Assembly: GCF_004027225.2 (NCBI RefSeq)
Contig: NC_044288.2
Location: 14,146,744-14,210,743 of the forward strand
Direction of reading: 5' to 3'
Source of the DNA: Strigops habroptila
Taxonomy: Eukaryota > Chordata > Aves > Psittaciformes > Psittacidae
DNA: 64,000 nucleotides
A program made the position numbers and the translations under genes. Shown here in pieces: positions 1 to 20,600 of this stretch. The notes under the pieces were generated by a model that saw only the letters and a program-made list of their open reading frames with translations, was not told the DNA's origin and searched no databases. How positions within the stretch are numbered: the first letter of the stretch is position 1; each line of letters starts with the position of its first letter.

Positions 1-1480
1 TGTTCCCCTAAAACTGCTTTTCATACAGTTTTGATAAATGTGAAATCACAGTCAGTTTCAGCGCAGCCCCAGGGCTCTGGAGCCACTTTTTGTGAAGCCC
101 ATCTGTCCCCACTCAAGCTGCTCCATCTCATAGCAAGCAGCGTAGAAGCGACAGGGAGGAGAGTGGTAATACCTGATTTGAGGGGACTATGCAGAGCCAG
201 GCAGCCACAGCCCCTGGCTTTCTCTCCAGACTCTTTAATGGTCTCGAACAAAACCTGCTCACCCAGATCCCAGCTGCTTTCCTTAGATGATTCCCTCTCG
301 GGAAGGACACATAGAACTGGGTGGGCAGTGTGGCTGGATGAATAAACAGCACTTCTCTTTGTAGCCTGCAAAAACCTTTATTTGGCTAAAAGTGGCCCAG
401 GCCCCATCCAGCGCATGCTGCTGTTCACATCTCCACCTTTTTGGTGTGTCCAGGGCATGCACTGCTACTCCAGCATGGAAAGGCTAATCCTCGTCTTCCT
501 TCTCATCATCCTTGAAGCTGCCATGGGCCTGGGACAGGAACAAAAAAGAAAAGGGACAGGGTGTGAGGAGAGTGTTGGGTGTTTCATGTATCATCCTCTA
601 GTACCTCTAGGTATTTGATAGCACCCACAGAGAGGGTTGTAGGTGCAAACCCCACAGGGCTGGTGTGCAACAGGACAGGCAGGTCCCAGCACAGAGCTGG
701 CGGTGTGGTTACCTCCTCCAAGTTGCTGTTGGAGCTGCTGCTCCTCTTGTCCTCTCCCCCATCTCCCTGCACGGGCTAAGAGAAAAGGACAAGCACCACC
801 AGGGACCCTGGCACCCAGTTTGGTGTTGGAGCTGGAGCCTCGACTTAGGGACATGGCTGGTCTTGTGGGTATCTAGAGTCTGGCTGTGCACCAATGGAGC
901 TGCTGTGGAACCACATGTGCCCATGGCCCCACAGAGACCCGCAGAGCCAAGAGCAAGGATTCGATGGTGTGTGCAGCGCAGATATCACTGTCCACAGCAG
1001 TTGAAATAGGAGGAAAAGGAGGGAGAACTGACTAGGAATATTGGGACCAAAGAGAGACCTGTCTCTCAGTGAAAAAGCCATGCATGCAGTGTGATTGCCA
1101 AGACATAGCTCCATCTGCCAGAGGTGTGGGGCTGCCATGGGTCGGACACAGCTTCCCTTCACAGTCAGGATGTAAATTAGTTGGAGCTGGTGCTTTCTAA
1201 CACCCTGCAAACCCTGGCTGCTGCCTGTGCCAAGCATCCTTCTCCACAGGGCTCGGTGGCAACCTGGGAGCTCTGCACCACTCATGTCCCCACTGCATTA
1301 TGCTCACATATAGAGGTGCCCTACTCCACAGCTTCCTGCTCCCTGAGACACCAGCCCCCAGCATCAGATAGTTTGGGAAGTGCTGGGCTCACCCCAAGCA
1401 CCACGCTGGGGACTTTGGGTTGGAAACCCTCCGGCAAATGGTTCAGCAGCTGATCTGTGGAAAACTCCATCATTGCCCTA

Positions 1481-1592
1481 CTTTTTCCTCTTCCTTCTTG
1501 TCCTTCTCTTTTTCTCCCTCAGTCTTTTCCTCTTCTCCCTTCTCTTCTTCCTTGTCCTTTTCCTTCTCCTCTGTCTCCTTATCTTCCCGTCC
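1481..1592. repeat. Polypyrimidine/polypurine tract
   Basis: About 112 nt that are almost entirely C and T on the plus strand, built of CTT/CCT-type words without an exact period. The minus strand translates as a Glu/Lys-rich string, which is a compositional artefact, not a gene. Confidence 0.8.
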
Positions 1593-2729
1593 AAACCCTA
1601 CAACAGGGCACAGAGGGAGGTTCATTGTCAGCATGCAGCATCCAGCACACACAAACCCCACAGGTCCCCCTGGGTTCACGCCAAACACTCACATTTCAGG
1701 ATTTTTTGACATTTCAGTGAAGCCAAAGAGCTCTGGGGCACGAGACTGTCACACCTACACCACAGACAGGACCTGAAGGAGCAACTGGAGTAAGGGGAGC
1801 TTTTCAGGGATGAAAACACCTCCCCAGATCCCACCATTTGGTTTTCTCTTCTCCACCTCAGAAGAGGCCCTGTGCACTTCCTACCCCCTGAAACAGCAGG
1901 GAAAGGGGTAAAGCAGTCTGTGACCTCCACAAAATAAACATTAAACAGGACCAGACCTTGTGCCAGCCAAGCAGTACCCATTGCCCTCTGCCCAGGAAAG
2001 CAGCACGAGGAGGGTGACAGAGGCAGACAGGGAAATCTCAGGGGAAATGCACATGGAGCACACTTAAACCCCTGGGAGTAGGTGCAAATTACAGAAGTAT
2101 TTCAAATTAAATGGGGATGAGTCAATAGAGAGCAGGGGTTGGGGCTCCCAGGAAGCCCCAACAGAAAGGAGATCTCCCTCAAGGACAGGATGATGGCAGG
2201 AGGGAGATGGAGACAGCAGTGAGCAGGAAAGCTGAGAGCAACAGCAAGAGAACTCCAAGCATTGATGAGGTGCCTGAAAGGTGACAGATGAAAAGGAAAG
2301 AAAGAAGCTTGCTTTAAAAATAGCAGGACCAAACAAAGTCCAGGAAATGGCCTTGTCCACAAATAGCAAAATAGAGCAAAGGGAAGGCAGCAGGGGCGAG
2401 GGATCAGATCCCTTCTGCCCGCAGGGAAGAGCGGGATTGTTCCCATGCCGCAGCAGGTAATCGGGAAACAGTTTCTGTTCCAGCTGTTGATGCAGGGAGA
2501 CAGAATATTAATGTTTTCTTTTCACGCTTTTTTATCCACAAAATTACATCATCTGGTTGGTATTTGGGCTTTTAAAAGAGCAGATAACATTGATTTGTAT
2601 TTTCTAGACAGGTTTCCCCTGTGGGGCAGTGGCAAGCAGTGGGGTTTGGGGCAGCGTAGCAGGAGAGACAGGTTGGATGGGGAGGGCAGGAGTGTGGGAA
2701 GTGACTGATAAAAGGCGGAATCAGTGCAA

Positions 2730-2850
2730 AGTTAAAATCTAATTAATAACAAACAGTAATCTAATTAATCTTTGTAATTAAGAAGTGCAACTACTGATTG
2801 GAAATAATTGCATTTTAATCTAAAATCATTAAAAATAATCAAACATTAAC
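2730..2850. promoter_or_regulatory. TAAT/ATTA-rich block, candidate conserved regulatory element
   Basis: An abruptly AT-rich stretch within GC-richer DNA, with repeated homeodomain-type cores (TAAT/ATTA). It includes two exact copies of aatctaattaat at 2736-2747 and 2758-2769. The density of ATTA cores resembles developmental enhancers. There is no direct evidence of function. Confidence 0.3.
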
Positions 2851-4329
2851 AAAAGAAAAGGCAGCCCCTGGGAAGATGCAGGAGGTGTAGCTGATACCCT
2901 GAGTGCCGGTCCTGCTCACCAAAGCTGCTCCACAGCTCCCACAGTGTGTGCTCAGCCCCAAACCCATGGGGGATGTCCCTGCCTTATGCCTTCACTGCTT
3001 GGGTCTGAGCAGATAGGAAAGGCACAAGGTAAACAGAGATACACAGAGGTGGACCTCAAAGAGGTGGGCAAGCAGGCCAAAGCCCAGCAGTCATGGCTGG
3101 GATGGGGTAGTGCTGCCCCAATGCATGCTGAGCAATGCCACTCTGGAGGTTACAATCCTTTAATTCCCCTCTGCACCACTAACCATGTACCTGGGGACCA
3201 ATCCAGCTAATTTCCAGGAGATGGGGTGGGCTCCATCACCTGAGGGGATGTCCCCAGCACCCTGTGTAGCTCCCACCATGATCCATGGCCCAGATGACAG
3301 TTGCCAACGCTCAGCTTTATCCCTATCCCAGACCAGCAAATCCAGTTTTGCCATTCCTTGGCCACACAGAGTTTTGGGCAGGCAAGTTTCCCTGCCCCAG
3401 GTGAGCTGGTTCCCAAAAGCCCAGGCAGGCAAACCAGCAAAACCCAGCACATAGACCCATGGCTCCCAGTGACAAGCTGTGACTGCCCTCCATGGCCGAG
3501 CAAAGCATGATAAGCATGTGGCTCAGACCTCTGGTTATCTGTGTATTCATACCCCACCAGTACAACGGGTTTACAGGTTGCAGTGTTTGTGCCCACTCCT
3601 GTCCCACCCAGGGAACCAAAATCCTTCCCATGAAGCTCAAGCATGATGCCCAATTGTCATCCCCAAGACCACACTGAGCACAAGCTGTCCCAGGGATGCT
3701 CCTGGTGCACCCTCTGCTTCACCCTGCCCTCCTGCTCTGCTTTTTTAGCCTGTGGAGTTGCTATGTGAGTCTGTAAATCCCCTCAATGACACGAGGGAGA
3801 CAGGGAAGTGCCTTACCTGGAGCTGAAGAAGGCAAGTGGCCTCCTGGATGCCTGGCTGGCAGCTACTGGGGATCTGGGTATTTGAGTCTTGAGGTCTCCT
3901 CCCCAGTCCCACTTTGAAAGCAGAAAAACTGGCTCTGCCACGGACAGCACATGACACTGGGAACATGACCAGTCTCATTCATTCCTGCAAGAGGCATTGC
4001 CTCCAGCACAGGCAGGAGCAGAAAGACCCTTTGCAAGCAAGCCAGGACAGCTCTGGAGGCTGCAGACATCCATAGGGACCAGCCCCAAGACCCAGGAGGA
4101 CTCAGTCTGGGAATGTGCTATGGTCAGGACCCTAGTGGAAGTAGAGAAGAGGGGATTTGGAGGTGTCCTTAAAACCACAGTGAGAGAAGCCTCCAGCAGG
4201 TCTTTGTTCCACTCCTGGTGGGAGGTGTCAGGCAGCTCCAAGAGGTCCAGAATATAGAACTCAGTATTCCCAGCTCCCTCTGATGCATGTCCTTGCTGCT
4301 GGCTTTCACTCCAACATATCATTAAGCAA

Positions 4330-4640
4330 ATACCTGTCAGCAGAGAGCAGTTACCAGCAGGTCTAAACACTTGCATAATGTGCTTCCCCTCTAATGCAAT
4401 GCCCTCGTTTCTAATAGCACCAATATGGGATAATAACAGTAACAATAATGTCAAGGAGGGCTTGTGTACCTGAAAGCTAATTTGTTTTCTCCACCTAATA
4501 AAAGGTATTACCTCTCCCGCAAGATTTGCCCCATTTAAAACCTTCAACTCTACAACAAATTTGCTCCCGCAGTCATTTGACTTTAATTTACAGTAATTGC
4601 AACGCGCATGGAGCCCCCTCCTACCGAGTGAGACTAACCC
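4330..4640. promoter_or_regulatory. AT-rich island, candidate conserved non-coding element
   Basis: About 300 bp of AT-rich, non-repetitive sequence between GC-richer flanks, with motifs such as gactttaatttacagtaatt. The texture resembles vertebrate conserved non-coding DNA, but conservation itself cannot be seen from one sequence. Confidence 0.22.
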
Positions 4641-5392
4641 TGGGTAACTCAATGCAGGGAGCAGGCAGCTGTATGGAAGTCACTTGTCCTAAAAACCAGC
4701 CATGTCTGCCCCAGGCCTCCTCCACTGGAGCCCTAAATGAAAAGCAAGACTCCCCTCAGCAGGCGTAGATCAGAAATAAAGGATGTGTTTTAACAGCAAG
4801 GGTGGATAAGCCCCGGAGCAGCTCAGCAAAGCCGGTGGCAGAGTCCCCGTTGCTGCCAACTTTACAGTCAATAGCTGTGGTACTTTATAGCAGAGATGCT
4901 TCAGCTCACATAGAAGTCATTCAGGGAACTCCTGGCAACCCATGTTGGGGTAAACCATGGCAGCAATCCCGCCTGTCCTGGCAGGATGAAGCCACCAGAT
5001 CGATGCAGCCCAGGGCACAGTGCAGAAGCCTGGCAGAGATGTGCACAGGGAGCACAGTGCAGGTCCCTGTTTGGATCCAGGGAAGCTATATGGTGTTGGG
5101 ACCTGATGGCATCCAGTCCTGCCACTTTAGGAGGATCCTCCCCTACAAACACCACACTCAACCTTACTCTTAACTGCTGCCTTATAGCACAGGGGCGGCT
5201 GCCACCACCCAGCAGGACAGTAGAGAGTGGAACCTGCAGCCACATCCAGGTCCCAACCCACAGACTGTGCAGGCTCTGCTCTCACCCTGCAGCAGGGTGA
5301 CCCAAAACACCAGCACACGGCCACCTTTGAGCTGCTGTCACAGTGCAGAGCTGTGAGGGACTTACAGAAAACATTAATTAGCACAGTACTGG

Positions 5393-5430
5393 GCACTTAC
5401 ATCTTCTATTTCTGTGCACTTACATCTTCT
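5393..5430. repeat. 15-bp direct duplication, period 23
   Basis: gcacttacatcttct occurs at 5393-5407 and again at 5416-5430. It is a small, recent-looking tandem duplication. Confidence 0.8.
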
Positions 5431-6500
5431 TCGGCTACAGAAGACCAATCTCTGCTTAAATCCCATCATTGCAGACTACCATTTATTTAGGATCCAGTGT
5501 CCACACCTGGGAAAGAAATGCCTCCTCCTACCACAAATTCTCCCCTTCTTGCCTCTGAGTCAGGGCATTTAATTTGTGCTTGGGTGACGTGGGACATACT
5601 GTCCCTAAGGGGCCACCGGTGGCAACGTAGCTGCTGCTTCTTCCAAATGACAACAACTGCTCATCCCGCCTGTGTCAGAGGTTTTGCTGCTACTGAACGT
5701 GTGTGTTTTAATAATGAAAAAGGAGTCCCTGGGAAGCTGGTTGGGCAAGGGCTGGCAGCACGTCCCAGAGCCCATCGGGAGGACCAAGCCTTTCTTATGT
5801 TTTAAACCTTTCCACAGCAGCTGCCAGGAAGCAGCTTTTACAGCTGCAAATAACAGAATCTCTCCCAAGGAAAGAAAATAATTGCGGAATGCTTTTTATC
5901 CCTATCCCCTCCAAGTCCGTGCCAGCATCCTAGCTAACTCTTCTCTATTCTCAGCCACCTCTTACCTCCCCAAACACAACCACAAGTGCTGCAATTACTG
6001 CCAGCTCTCATTAGGTTCATGCACAAGGCCGAGCAGTAAGACCTCCAGACAGTTGGATGCTGAATTCTGATGAATCCTTTGGGTAGGAAGATTTCAGCAA
6101 CTGTGGAACTGTTTTAGTTGGCTGTCTATTGCAGCCTTCACACTGGCACACCAGTGAAGCTGGTGCCACGTTTGATTACTGGCTGCTGTAACAAAATCCA
6201 GGTGTGCAAAGAAAGAATTAGTGTCTGCATCTTCAAAAGAAATCACCTCGTTTCCTTTAATTATTAAACTTCACTAAAGCACTGCAAGTCAGTAGAATGT
6301 ATCTGCAAGAAAAGCAGCTGCTGTGCCATAAAAATCTATTATTATCCTTATTTCTTTTCTTCTGCCATTTCTGTACGTTTTGGCCTTTTTGGCAGGAGCA
6401 AAGCTGCCATTTTGCACTGGCGCAGGAACTGGGAGCTCGGCTGTGGGAGCTCTCACTGCCCAGCCTGAGTTCAGAGCACTCTTTCCTCTGGGAAGAATAG

Positions 6501-6533
6501 AGAAAAGCCATGAGAAAAGCCATAAGAAAAGCC
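6501..6533. repeat. Three tandem copies of an 11-12 bp unit (agaaaagccat)
   Basis: agaaaagcc is repeated three times in a row with a spacer of two to three bases. It is a short minisatellite-like array. Confidence 0.8.
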
Positions 6534-6845
6534 CCAGCTGTCCCAGCCTTGCCCCACAAACCACAGCCAGGGCTAGAAGAAAAAAACCCCCATAGTTCTT
6601 GCTTCTCATTGTGTTCATGCCCACTGCTACCTCAATAGCTTTTCACTGAAATGGTTGTCAAAAGAAATCCTTTCTTTAATAATGCTATCAACCAAACCAA
6701 GAAAAAATACAGACTTTATGGTAGCGCAGGTTTTTTTACCCCAGACATTCTCCTTTGAAGTTTAGTTCTCTTTAAGATGCAAAAAAACCAGCTCTCCCTT
6801 TGGAGATCTAATCAGTCTACCCATGACTAAGGCAAGGCTTTTCCC

Positions 6846-6870
6846 ATATATATATACATATATATATATA
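6846..6870. repeat. (AT)n microsatellite
   Basis: 25 nt of alternating A and T with one interruption (ac) near the middle. Confidence 0.9.
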
Positions 6871-7487
6871 AAATCAGAGGAGCATTATCCAAAAGGTATT
6901 CTAATAATAAGACCACTACTGCACAAATAGAGCAGAGGAATGTTAAGCCTTCAGTACAGCAGAAATGTGCAAGACCTGCTAAAACTCAGAGGATTTTCCA
7001 AACGGGATTTGAGCATCGTTGTTACCAATGAGCCGGTACAGAGGCAGATGTGACACTCGGTCACCTCTGGTTAGCTATTCTGGACTTCCTGCAGTTCCAT
7101 TTTAACTGTGCATTTCTGCTCTTGTGATTCCAACAGAGGCTGCTCCCTGTTGGAACAGCTCAATAGGCAGGCTCAAAAGATAGAAATTGGAGAAAGGAAC
7201 AAAGCAGGGAACTTTCACAGCACAAGAAACAGATACCATACGTGAAGCTTCTGAGACAAATTAGGACTCCTGCCAACAGAACCAAATTGCTTCCTCTTCC
7301 CCCACTTTAATATACCTTCCAAGAAGAAGGAAAACATTATAGTGTTTTTACACAGAAAGAGGAGACAAGCAGTATCTGAGTTGTCTGTGGCTGACATGTC
7401 AAGGTGCACTGAGGAAGTGAAATTCTCCTGCTAAATTCTCTCATTAAATTGCCCAAACATGAGTCAATCTCTTTTTGCCAGTTCTCA

Positions 7488-7493
7488 TTTATT
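7488..7493 (-). terminator. Distal FAM114A2 poly(A) signal candidate (AATAAA)
   Basis: The minus strand carries a canonical AATAAA about 710 nt past the FAM114A2 stop codon. If used, the 3' UTR would cover 7.47-8.20 kb, an otherwise unassigned stretch. No downstream GU-rich element was clear enough to raise confidence. Confidence 0.3.
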
Positions 7494-8117
7494 GCTATAA
7501 AGCAAAGTACCCACATTCTTAGGGCCACATCAGCATTTTCCCAGCTCATGCTGAAGCAAGCACTCTGCAAGAGAACAGCACCCTGGTGAGAGTCCCAGCC
7601 CCACATCCCTGAGTCATTAACAGACATCTTCAGGAAGCCAGGGCTTCTCTTCAGCAGCAACGGCTTGATAAGGAATCCTCTCTTTCCAGCTCTATTCTTT
7701 CCAGCCTAGGAACTGCAAGGTTCATAAATATTTGCCTTTTCTTGCACCTCCTATCCAATATTCAGTTCAACACCAACGCAGAGCTATCAGGAGCCTAATT
7801 ATGTCTCCCTGACTTAAAAATCACACCATGATTTTAGCTAACTCTTTAACTAGCCAGCTGCTACTCTTCTCTCCAGCACTGGGAGAAGCTCTCCGGACTG
7901 TGAAGACAAAGGGCTTGTTAACAGATACAGCAGAGGGATTTCAGTGAGCAGATATAGTCCATGGAAACACAGAAGCAGTCTGCACTTAAGTCTGTCACGT
8001 TGCCCACCAGCCTGGACTATGCTAATCACATCTCTCAGTGCTGTGGAAGCTGTCATTGCCAGACTGCATTTAATCACCATTCCTGCAGCAGCAGCGATCA
8101 GAGTTAATCTTTTTCCC

Positions 8118-8123
8118 TTTAAT
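8118..8123 (-). terminator. Alternative FAM114A2 poly(A) signal (ATTAAA)
   Basis: The minus strand reads ATTAAA about 80 nt beyond the FAM114A2 stop codon. This is the commonest variant of the canonical hexamer and would give a 3' UTR of about 100 nt. The assignment is positional only. Confidence 0.35.
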
Positions 8124-8197
8124 AAGAGCCATTACATCACTCTCCAGCATGGAAACTACGAAGAGGGAAGGTCAAAAAGTTCTTAATTAGAAGGGTT

Positions 8198-8201
8198 TTT
8201 A

Positions 8202-8203
<2 letters not shown>
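8198..8203 (-). terminator. AATAAA poly(A) signal overlapping the FAM114A2 stop codon
   Basis: On the minus strand the coding sequence ends CAGTAATAAAAACCC, so AATAAA begins at the second base of the TAA stop codon. Use of this signal would give a 3' UTR of only about 15-30 nt. A second hexamer variant, ATTAAA, lies at 8118-8123 (minus), and another AATAAA at 7488-7493 (minus). Which one is used cannot be decided from sequence. Confidence 0.45.
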
Positions 8204-16317
<8,114 letters not shown>

Positions 16318-17498
16318 GACTACGAACACCCATAGAAAGCAAAGCAGATAAAATAATCACTCCCTTGTACACTTTGACATTAGTTCAAAAGCATCACATT
16401 TGTGTTTTAAATAATTAAACACAACTAAGACAGAAAGCCCTTCATGTTGCCACACATACCTGCGTGAACAGATTGTGTTTTCGAGCAAATGTGTACACCA
16501 AGTTACATCTGACAGGAAAAAATGTCACACTTGGAAGTTTAAAGTCCCACAGAACCACTTGGCTTTATCTAAGTGACACACCCTCTCCTTGGGAAAGAAA
16601 CAGGTTGTTAACTCTGAAAAGCAAATGAAGCATACAAGAGGTCCTCGGATAATTAAATACACGACTTGCTTCACTTAAAAAAGTGAAAACAAATGGCTTG
16701 GGAAGGCTGCTTTGAAGGGGGCTCCATTAAAACGGAGATAGCTGTCAGAAAGCCGGGCAGGGAGGGAGGCAGAGAGTGGTTTGCTCCTGTATTTAGGGCT
16801 GAGGGCGTTCACACCACCCAGCACCCGAAACACACTCAACAGGCACTGACATTGCACATGGGGGATGAGGGTGGCCCCATGAACAGCGCTGCCACGTCGC
16901 GGCCTGCTCACGGGGGCAGAGGTTTCTCTCTGCTCTCCTCCCGGCCTCGCTGGCAGCACCTCACCAGCTCCGGGGCAGTAACTTGACGGCAATAACAGCA
17001 GGCAGGGCCAGGCAGGGTCATGCTGGGCACACTGCCGGCGTGAAGGTGCGTCCCCTCGGAGCCAGCCACGGATGCAATCAGGGCAGCTACCCCCAGCCAC
17101 GGGGCTCTGCTGGCTCGAAGTGAACGCAGAGGACAGCTCGGGGCGACGGGCTGGGGACCCCCACTCCATTTCCCCACGGCCCCCCACAGTAGTTAGCGGG
17201 ACCCTGCAGCACCCCCAGCACACCCCAGCCCTCGAGGCCTCCCTGTCTCCACTTCCCCCTGGGGTCCCACATCCTCCACATGGCGCTGCCTAACTCACAA
17301 GGGACCCTCCATTCCCTAACCCCCCCCGGCATGGGACTCCTGCCCCATAAGGAGCCCCCCAGCTGCCCACAAACCTCCCCCCCGCTGCCGACTACTCCAC
17401 ACGGGACCCCCGTGTGCCCCAAACCCCCCTCCCCTTGGGACTTCCCGTCCCATAGGGGACCCCTTGGAGCCCTTTGTCCCCGGTGCCCCCCGCCTCAC

Positions 17499-17590
17499 CC
17501 ACCGGGCCGGGACAGCTCCGCGCTCCCCCGCCGGGCGGACCGTAACCATGGAGCGGAGGCGCAGAGCGGCACCCCGCGGAAGTGCAGCCT
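17499..17590 (-). other. FAM114A2: Probable non-coding first exon of FAM114A2 (5' UTR)
   Basis: The coding region begins in an exon whose acceptor is 2 nt before the ATG, so a leader exon must lie upstream. In the CpG island the minus strand offers a good donor, GTGG before gtgagg, with the exon ending at 17499; an alternative is CG before gtgggt, ending at 17503. The 5' end is a guess bounded by the divergent MFAP3 leader. The exon would contain an upstream ATG at 17547-17549. Confidence 0.45.
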
Positions 17591-17646
17591 AGCCCGGAAG
17601 GGTGAGCGGGGAAGCACATCCGGGCGGCGGGACGGCGGCGGCGGAG
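17585..17646 (+). other. MFAP3: Probable non-coding first exon of MFAP3 (5' UTR)
   Basis: MFAP3 coding sequence starts within an exon preceded by a strong acceptor at 21660-21661, so a leader exon must lie upstream. The CpG island carries a good plus-strand donor, GCGGAG before gtgagc, ending the exon at 17646. A second donor (GG before gtgagc) ends at 17601. The 5' end is not determined. Known MFAP3 transcripts also have a non-coding first exon. Confidence 0.5.
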
Positions 17647-20600
17647 GTGAGCGGCGGGTGGGAACCGGGGCCAGGCCTGGCCGCGCTGCTCCCGGTGAGG
17701 CGTCGGGGGAAGCTCAGGCCCTTCCTCGCTGCTGAGGGAGAAGCCGGGGGCATGGAAGTGCTGCCGGGAGGGTGGTGCTGAGGGTGGCTTTGGGGTGACA
17801 TGAGGCCGGCGGGGTTCCCTCGGTGTGGTCCCCGCTGCATGGAGCAGCCGGGCTTGAGCGGGGTTTGACAGGAGCGAGCGCGGGGCTGGTGCCGCTGGGG
17901 ACAGAGCGATGGTTCTGTGGGGTGCTGTGCCCGGTGGCGTTTAGCTGAGCGCGGACAATACCCGTGTTTCCGTGTGCAGCGGATCCCGTGCCCTTCGCGA
18001 GCTGTGTCAGGCAGACAAGGACCGTGTATTCGTGCCAAAAGCCACTCGCCAGCGAGGTCTGCTCTGGTCTCTTGTAGGTTTGCTCCCAAAACTGTTTGGT
18101 TTTGGGCTGCGGGTGCAGCTGCTCACCCGAGGAGCCTTCACCGGTGCTGGCAGAAGGTGAACCCTCCCTGCAGCCTCTGCCACGCTGGGAACACCGGTAT
18201 AAGGCTCTGGCCAAGGCCACGGGTCTGTTTCCATTAACTTCCCAGGAGTTAATGACTTCAGGGCTCTGCCTGATGCAGCTCCCTGATTTGATTTCAACGG
18301 GGCCTCACAGGGTGATCACAGTCACACTGGGAGTAGGAAGGTGCACTCGGTGCAAAAGTGATCCATTTTAGTGTGTGTTATTACCCGTTAGCTTGTTGTG
18401 AATGCCAAAATATGTTTCCATGTTGCAAGCCAGAAGTGGCAGTCAGTTAGAGCAGTCTGTGGTCTGTCAGGTGTATCTGGGTTCATTGCTTCACGTTTCT
18501 CCAGGTATGAAGTGATGTTATGAGCAGTGAATGTAAAGCCATATAACTGGCAACCTCTTGGGCCCCAGTTTTGCAGTGCCTTATAAATGCGTGTGATTTT
18601 AAGTACTATCAGTACTTCCATTGCCCTCGGTGGGACTACTTAGAGTGCTCTAAGTTTAACACAAATATGCTTTTTCAGGATAAGAGCCAAAGATGACTCA
18701 CACAAGCATATGCATCACAGATTTTTATCTTTCCACTGCTATTTGTTGTTACAACCTAGGGTTTAATAAAGGTTAAGTATGTGCAGCTCAACTTCAGGTT
18801 CAGTTGTAAGATAGCCAATTTCTATTCTGCATGTTTCATCTTGCTTGGGCTTAATGCTTTCTGGAAGAATTGTGATGTAGGCACTGTTGATGCTTTATCC
18901 TTTTTGGATCCTTTATCAGCTCCAGCAGCTGTTTTGCATAAGTGTGATGGTTGAAGAATATGGATTTTGCAAACCATTTTATTTTTCCCAGCACTGAGCA
19001 GTAAGAGATTATTGTCTGCCCAGCAGTAATGGCTTTTCCAAAGCAAAACGTGACAGTTTCTAATAAATCAGACCTCGAAGAGTTTAATAGTAAAATTCAA
19101 TGACCCATCACCAATGTTTTACCCATTATGCAAGCTCAGTGCAAATATAGTGGAAAGCATATGCAATTACTGAAGATAATTGTTTTATTCTTATGAGGGA
19201 AAATGTCGATGAGTATTTCTTGTGTTAAATAATTGACTGAGGTTCCTGATGTCGTTTTGGGAGTGTCACAGACTCTTGGAACTCTAACAATTTGAATATA
19301 ATAATTTAAAATTACAATAGTGCAGGCAAAATACAGGAGGTCCTGGAATTATTCTCTAATAAATCTAAAACATAATTAGTTGGGAGGTTATTGTTTCAGA
19401 GGACTTTAAAAGTTATGTGTTTGATTTGGTACTGAAGATGAGGGTTTGTCTTTACTGCAGAGCTTTCATCAGCTGCAACTGCCTCAAATGCTGTGAAGTC
19501 AGGTCCTGGTGCATGCAAAAGCCATTAAGTGTGGTGGCATTTTTAACTAAAGGCAGACAGGTTGTGCTGAAAATAATAGGGGTCTGAAAAAGGAAGGTTA
19601 AACCCACACCTTCAAACAGAAGAATAGTTGCTGATCAGCAGCAACCTTAGTATTGTCTTTTTTTCATATCTATGCAGTTGATGTGGCTGGGATGCTCTTC
19701 TCCAGAGGCAGCAGGGCTCAGCAACACTTTCCCTAATGTGTAACTGGTGGAAAACAGGAACTAAAGAGGCCTTGGGATTGTTTTTAACCGTTTAGCTATG
19801 GGGAAGTAGCTTCTTCACAACAATGGTATAATTGAGTTCTCCGTGCTGATCTCATCTTAAACAAACGGACAAGAGGCATGACAGAAAACAGAGTGGGGCC
19901 AATTAAAAAGAGGGCAGATGGAGGGATTGCTGTTTACAGAGAAACAAGCAGAGAGCCTGTTTTCCAGTTTCTCTTGCAGGATTCAGTGGGTGAGTTGGTT
20001 AGTCAAGCTTGAAGGAGAGTTGGACACAGCTGTCTTCTTTGCCGCCTTTGTCAAACTGGTTTTGGCAACAGCCGCAGCACAAGTGGGTCAGACAATATGT
20101 TTCTCATCAGATGTTGGCTGGAGTCTGGTTTGACCTTCCACAAATTAACAGAAAAGAATTCCTAGTCTGGGTAATGTGTTACCAGCAAATTTTCTCGTGC
20201 TTGAATCTGCTTAATTTTTCTCTGCTGAAAAGGCAATTAGTACAAATTACCTGTATTTATTTGTGTTACATATTTCTTCATAAATGACAGGATTTCTGTC
20301 TGCTTTAGGCAGTGTTAACTAGTGATTCTGGAAGGATGGAAGTGTATGCATTATTTATTAAGAAATTTTATTCCTTTGTATTGTGATACTTATGAAATTC
20401 AAGTCTCCTGGCATTTGTTATTGGTAGAAGAAAAGGTGATAAATCTGAAGTCACACAATCAATGGGATGAAGCGAGGTATTCTTTAGGATAACATTTTGG
20501 CTTGTGGCTTCTGTACTTTGTAAATTGGGTTTTTTTAGGGCTCTGGGGCTCTATGGACTCATAACTTCAGGGAATGCATATTAGCTTAGAAGTTTTCTTG

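Larger units (their letters stand above)
1..8100. other. Intergenic region on the 3' side of FAM114A2; no gene found
   Basis: No open reading frame here shows a recognisable domain, splice structure or codon pattern; the longest (225 codons, minus, 3975-4652) has no family resemblance. The stretch holds a polypyrimidine tract, an (AT)n run, short tandem duplications and two AT-rich blocks listed separately. By synteny with human it would be the interval between GRIA1 and FAM114A2, but no GRIA1 exon is present. Confidence 0.6.
17400..17760. promoter_or_regulatory. CpG-rich bidirectional promoter of FAM114A2 and MFAP3
   Basis: This stretch is far richer in C+G and in CpG dinucleotides than anything else in the window and lies between two divergent genes. 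ETS-family (GABPA-type) core motifs are visible: CGGAAGTG at 17577-17584, CCGGAAG at 17594-17600 and an inverted CCGGATGT at about 17617-17624. No TATA box is evident, as expected of a housekeeping CpG-island promoter. GC-rich sequence continues to about 18.0 kb and, less densely, back to about 16.8 kb. The same head-to-head arrangement is known in human. Transcription start sites cannot be placed exactly. Confidence 0.85.

Noticed and set aside
1470-1688. Glu/Lys-rich peptide on the minus strand
   Set aside because: Translation of the polypyrimidine tract; compositional artefact.
3975-4652. 225-codon open frame on the minus strand, the longest left of FAM114A2
   Set aside because: No recognisable domain, no splice context, mixed composition, and it crosses an AT-rich block that looks non-coding.
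5612-5623. 12-bp palindrome gccaccggtggc
   Set aside because: Short GC-rich palindromes are expected by chance in a window of this size; no supporting context.
16675-18220. Several long open frames in and around the CpG island
   Set aside because: Stop codons are rare in CpG-rich sequence; these overlap the promoter and leader exons and have Pro/Gly/Arg-rich chance composition.
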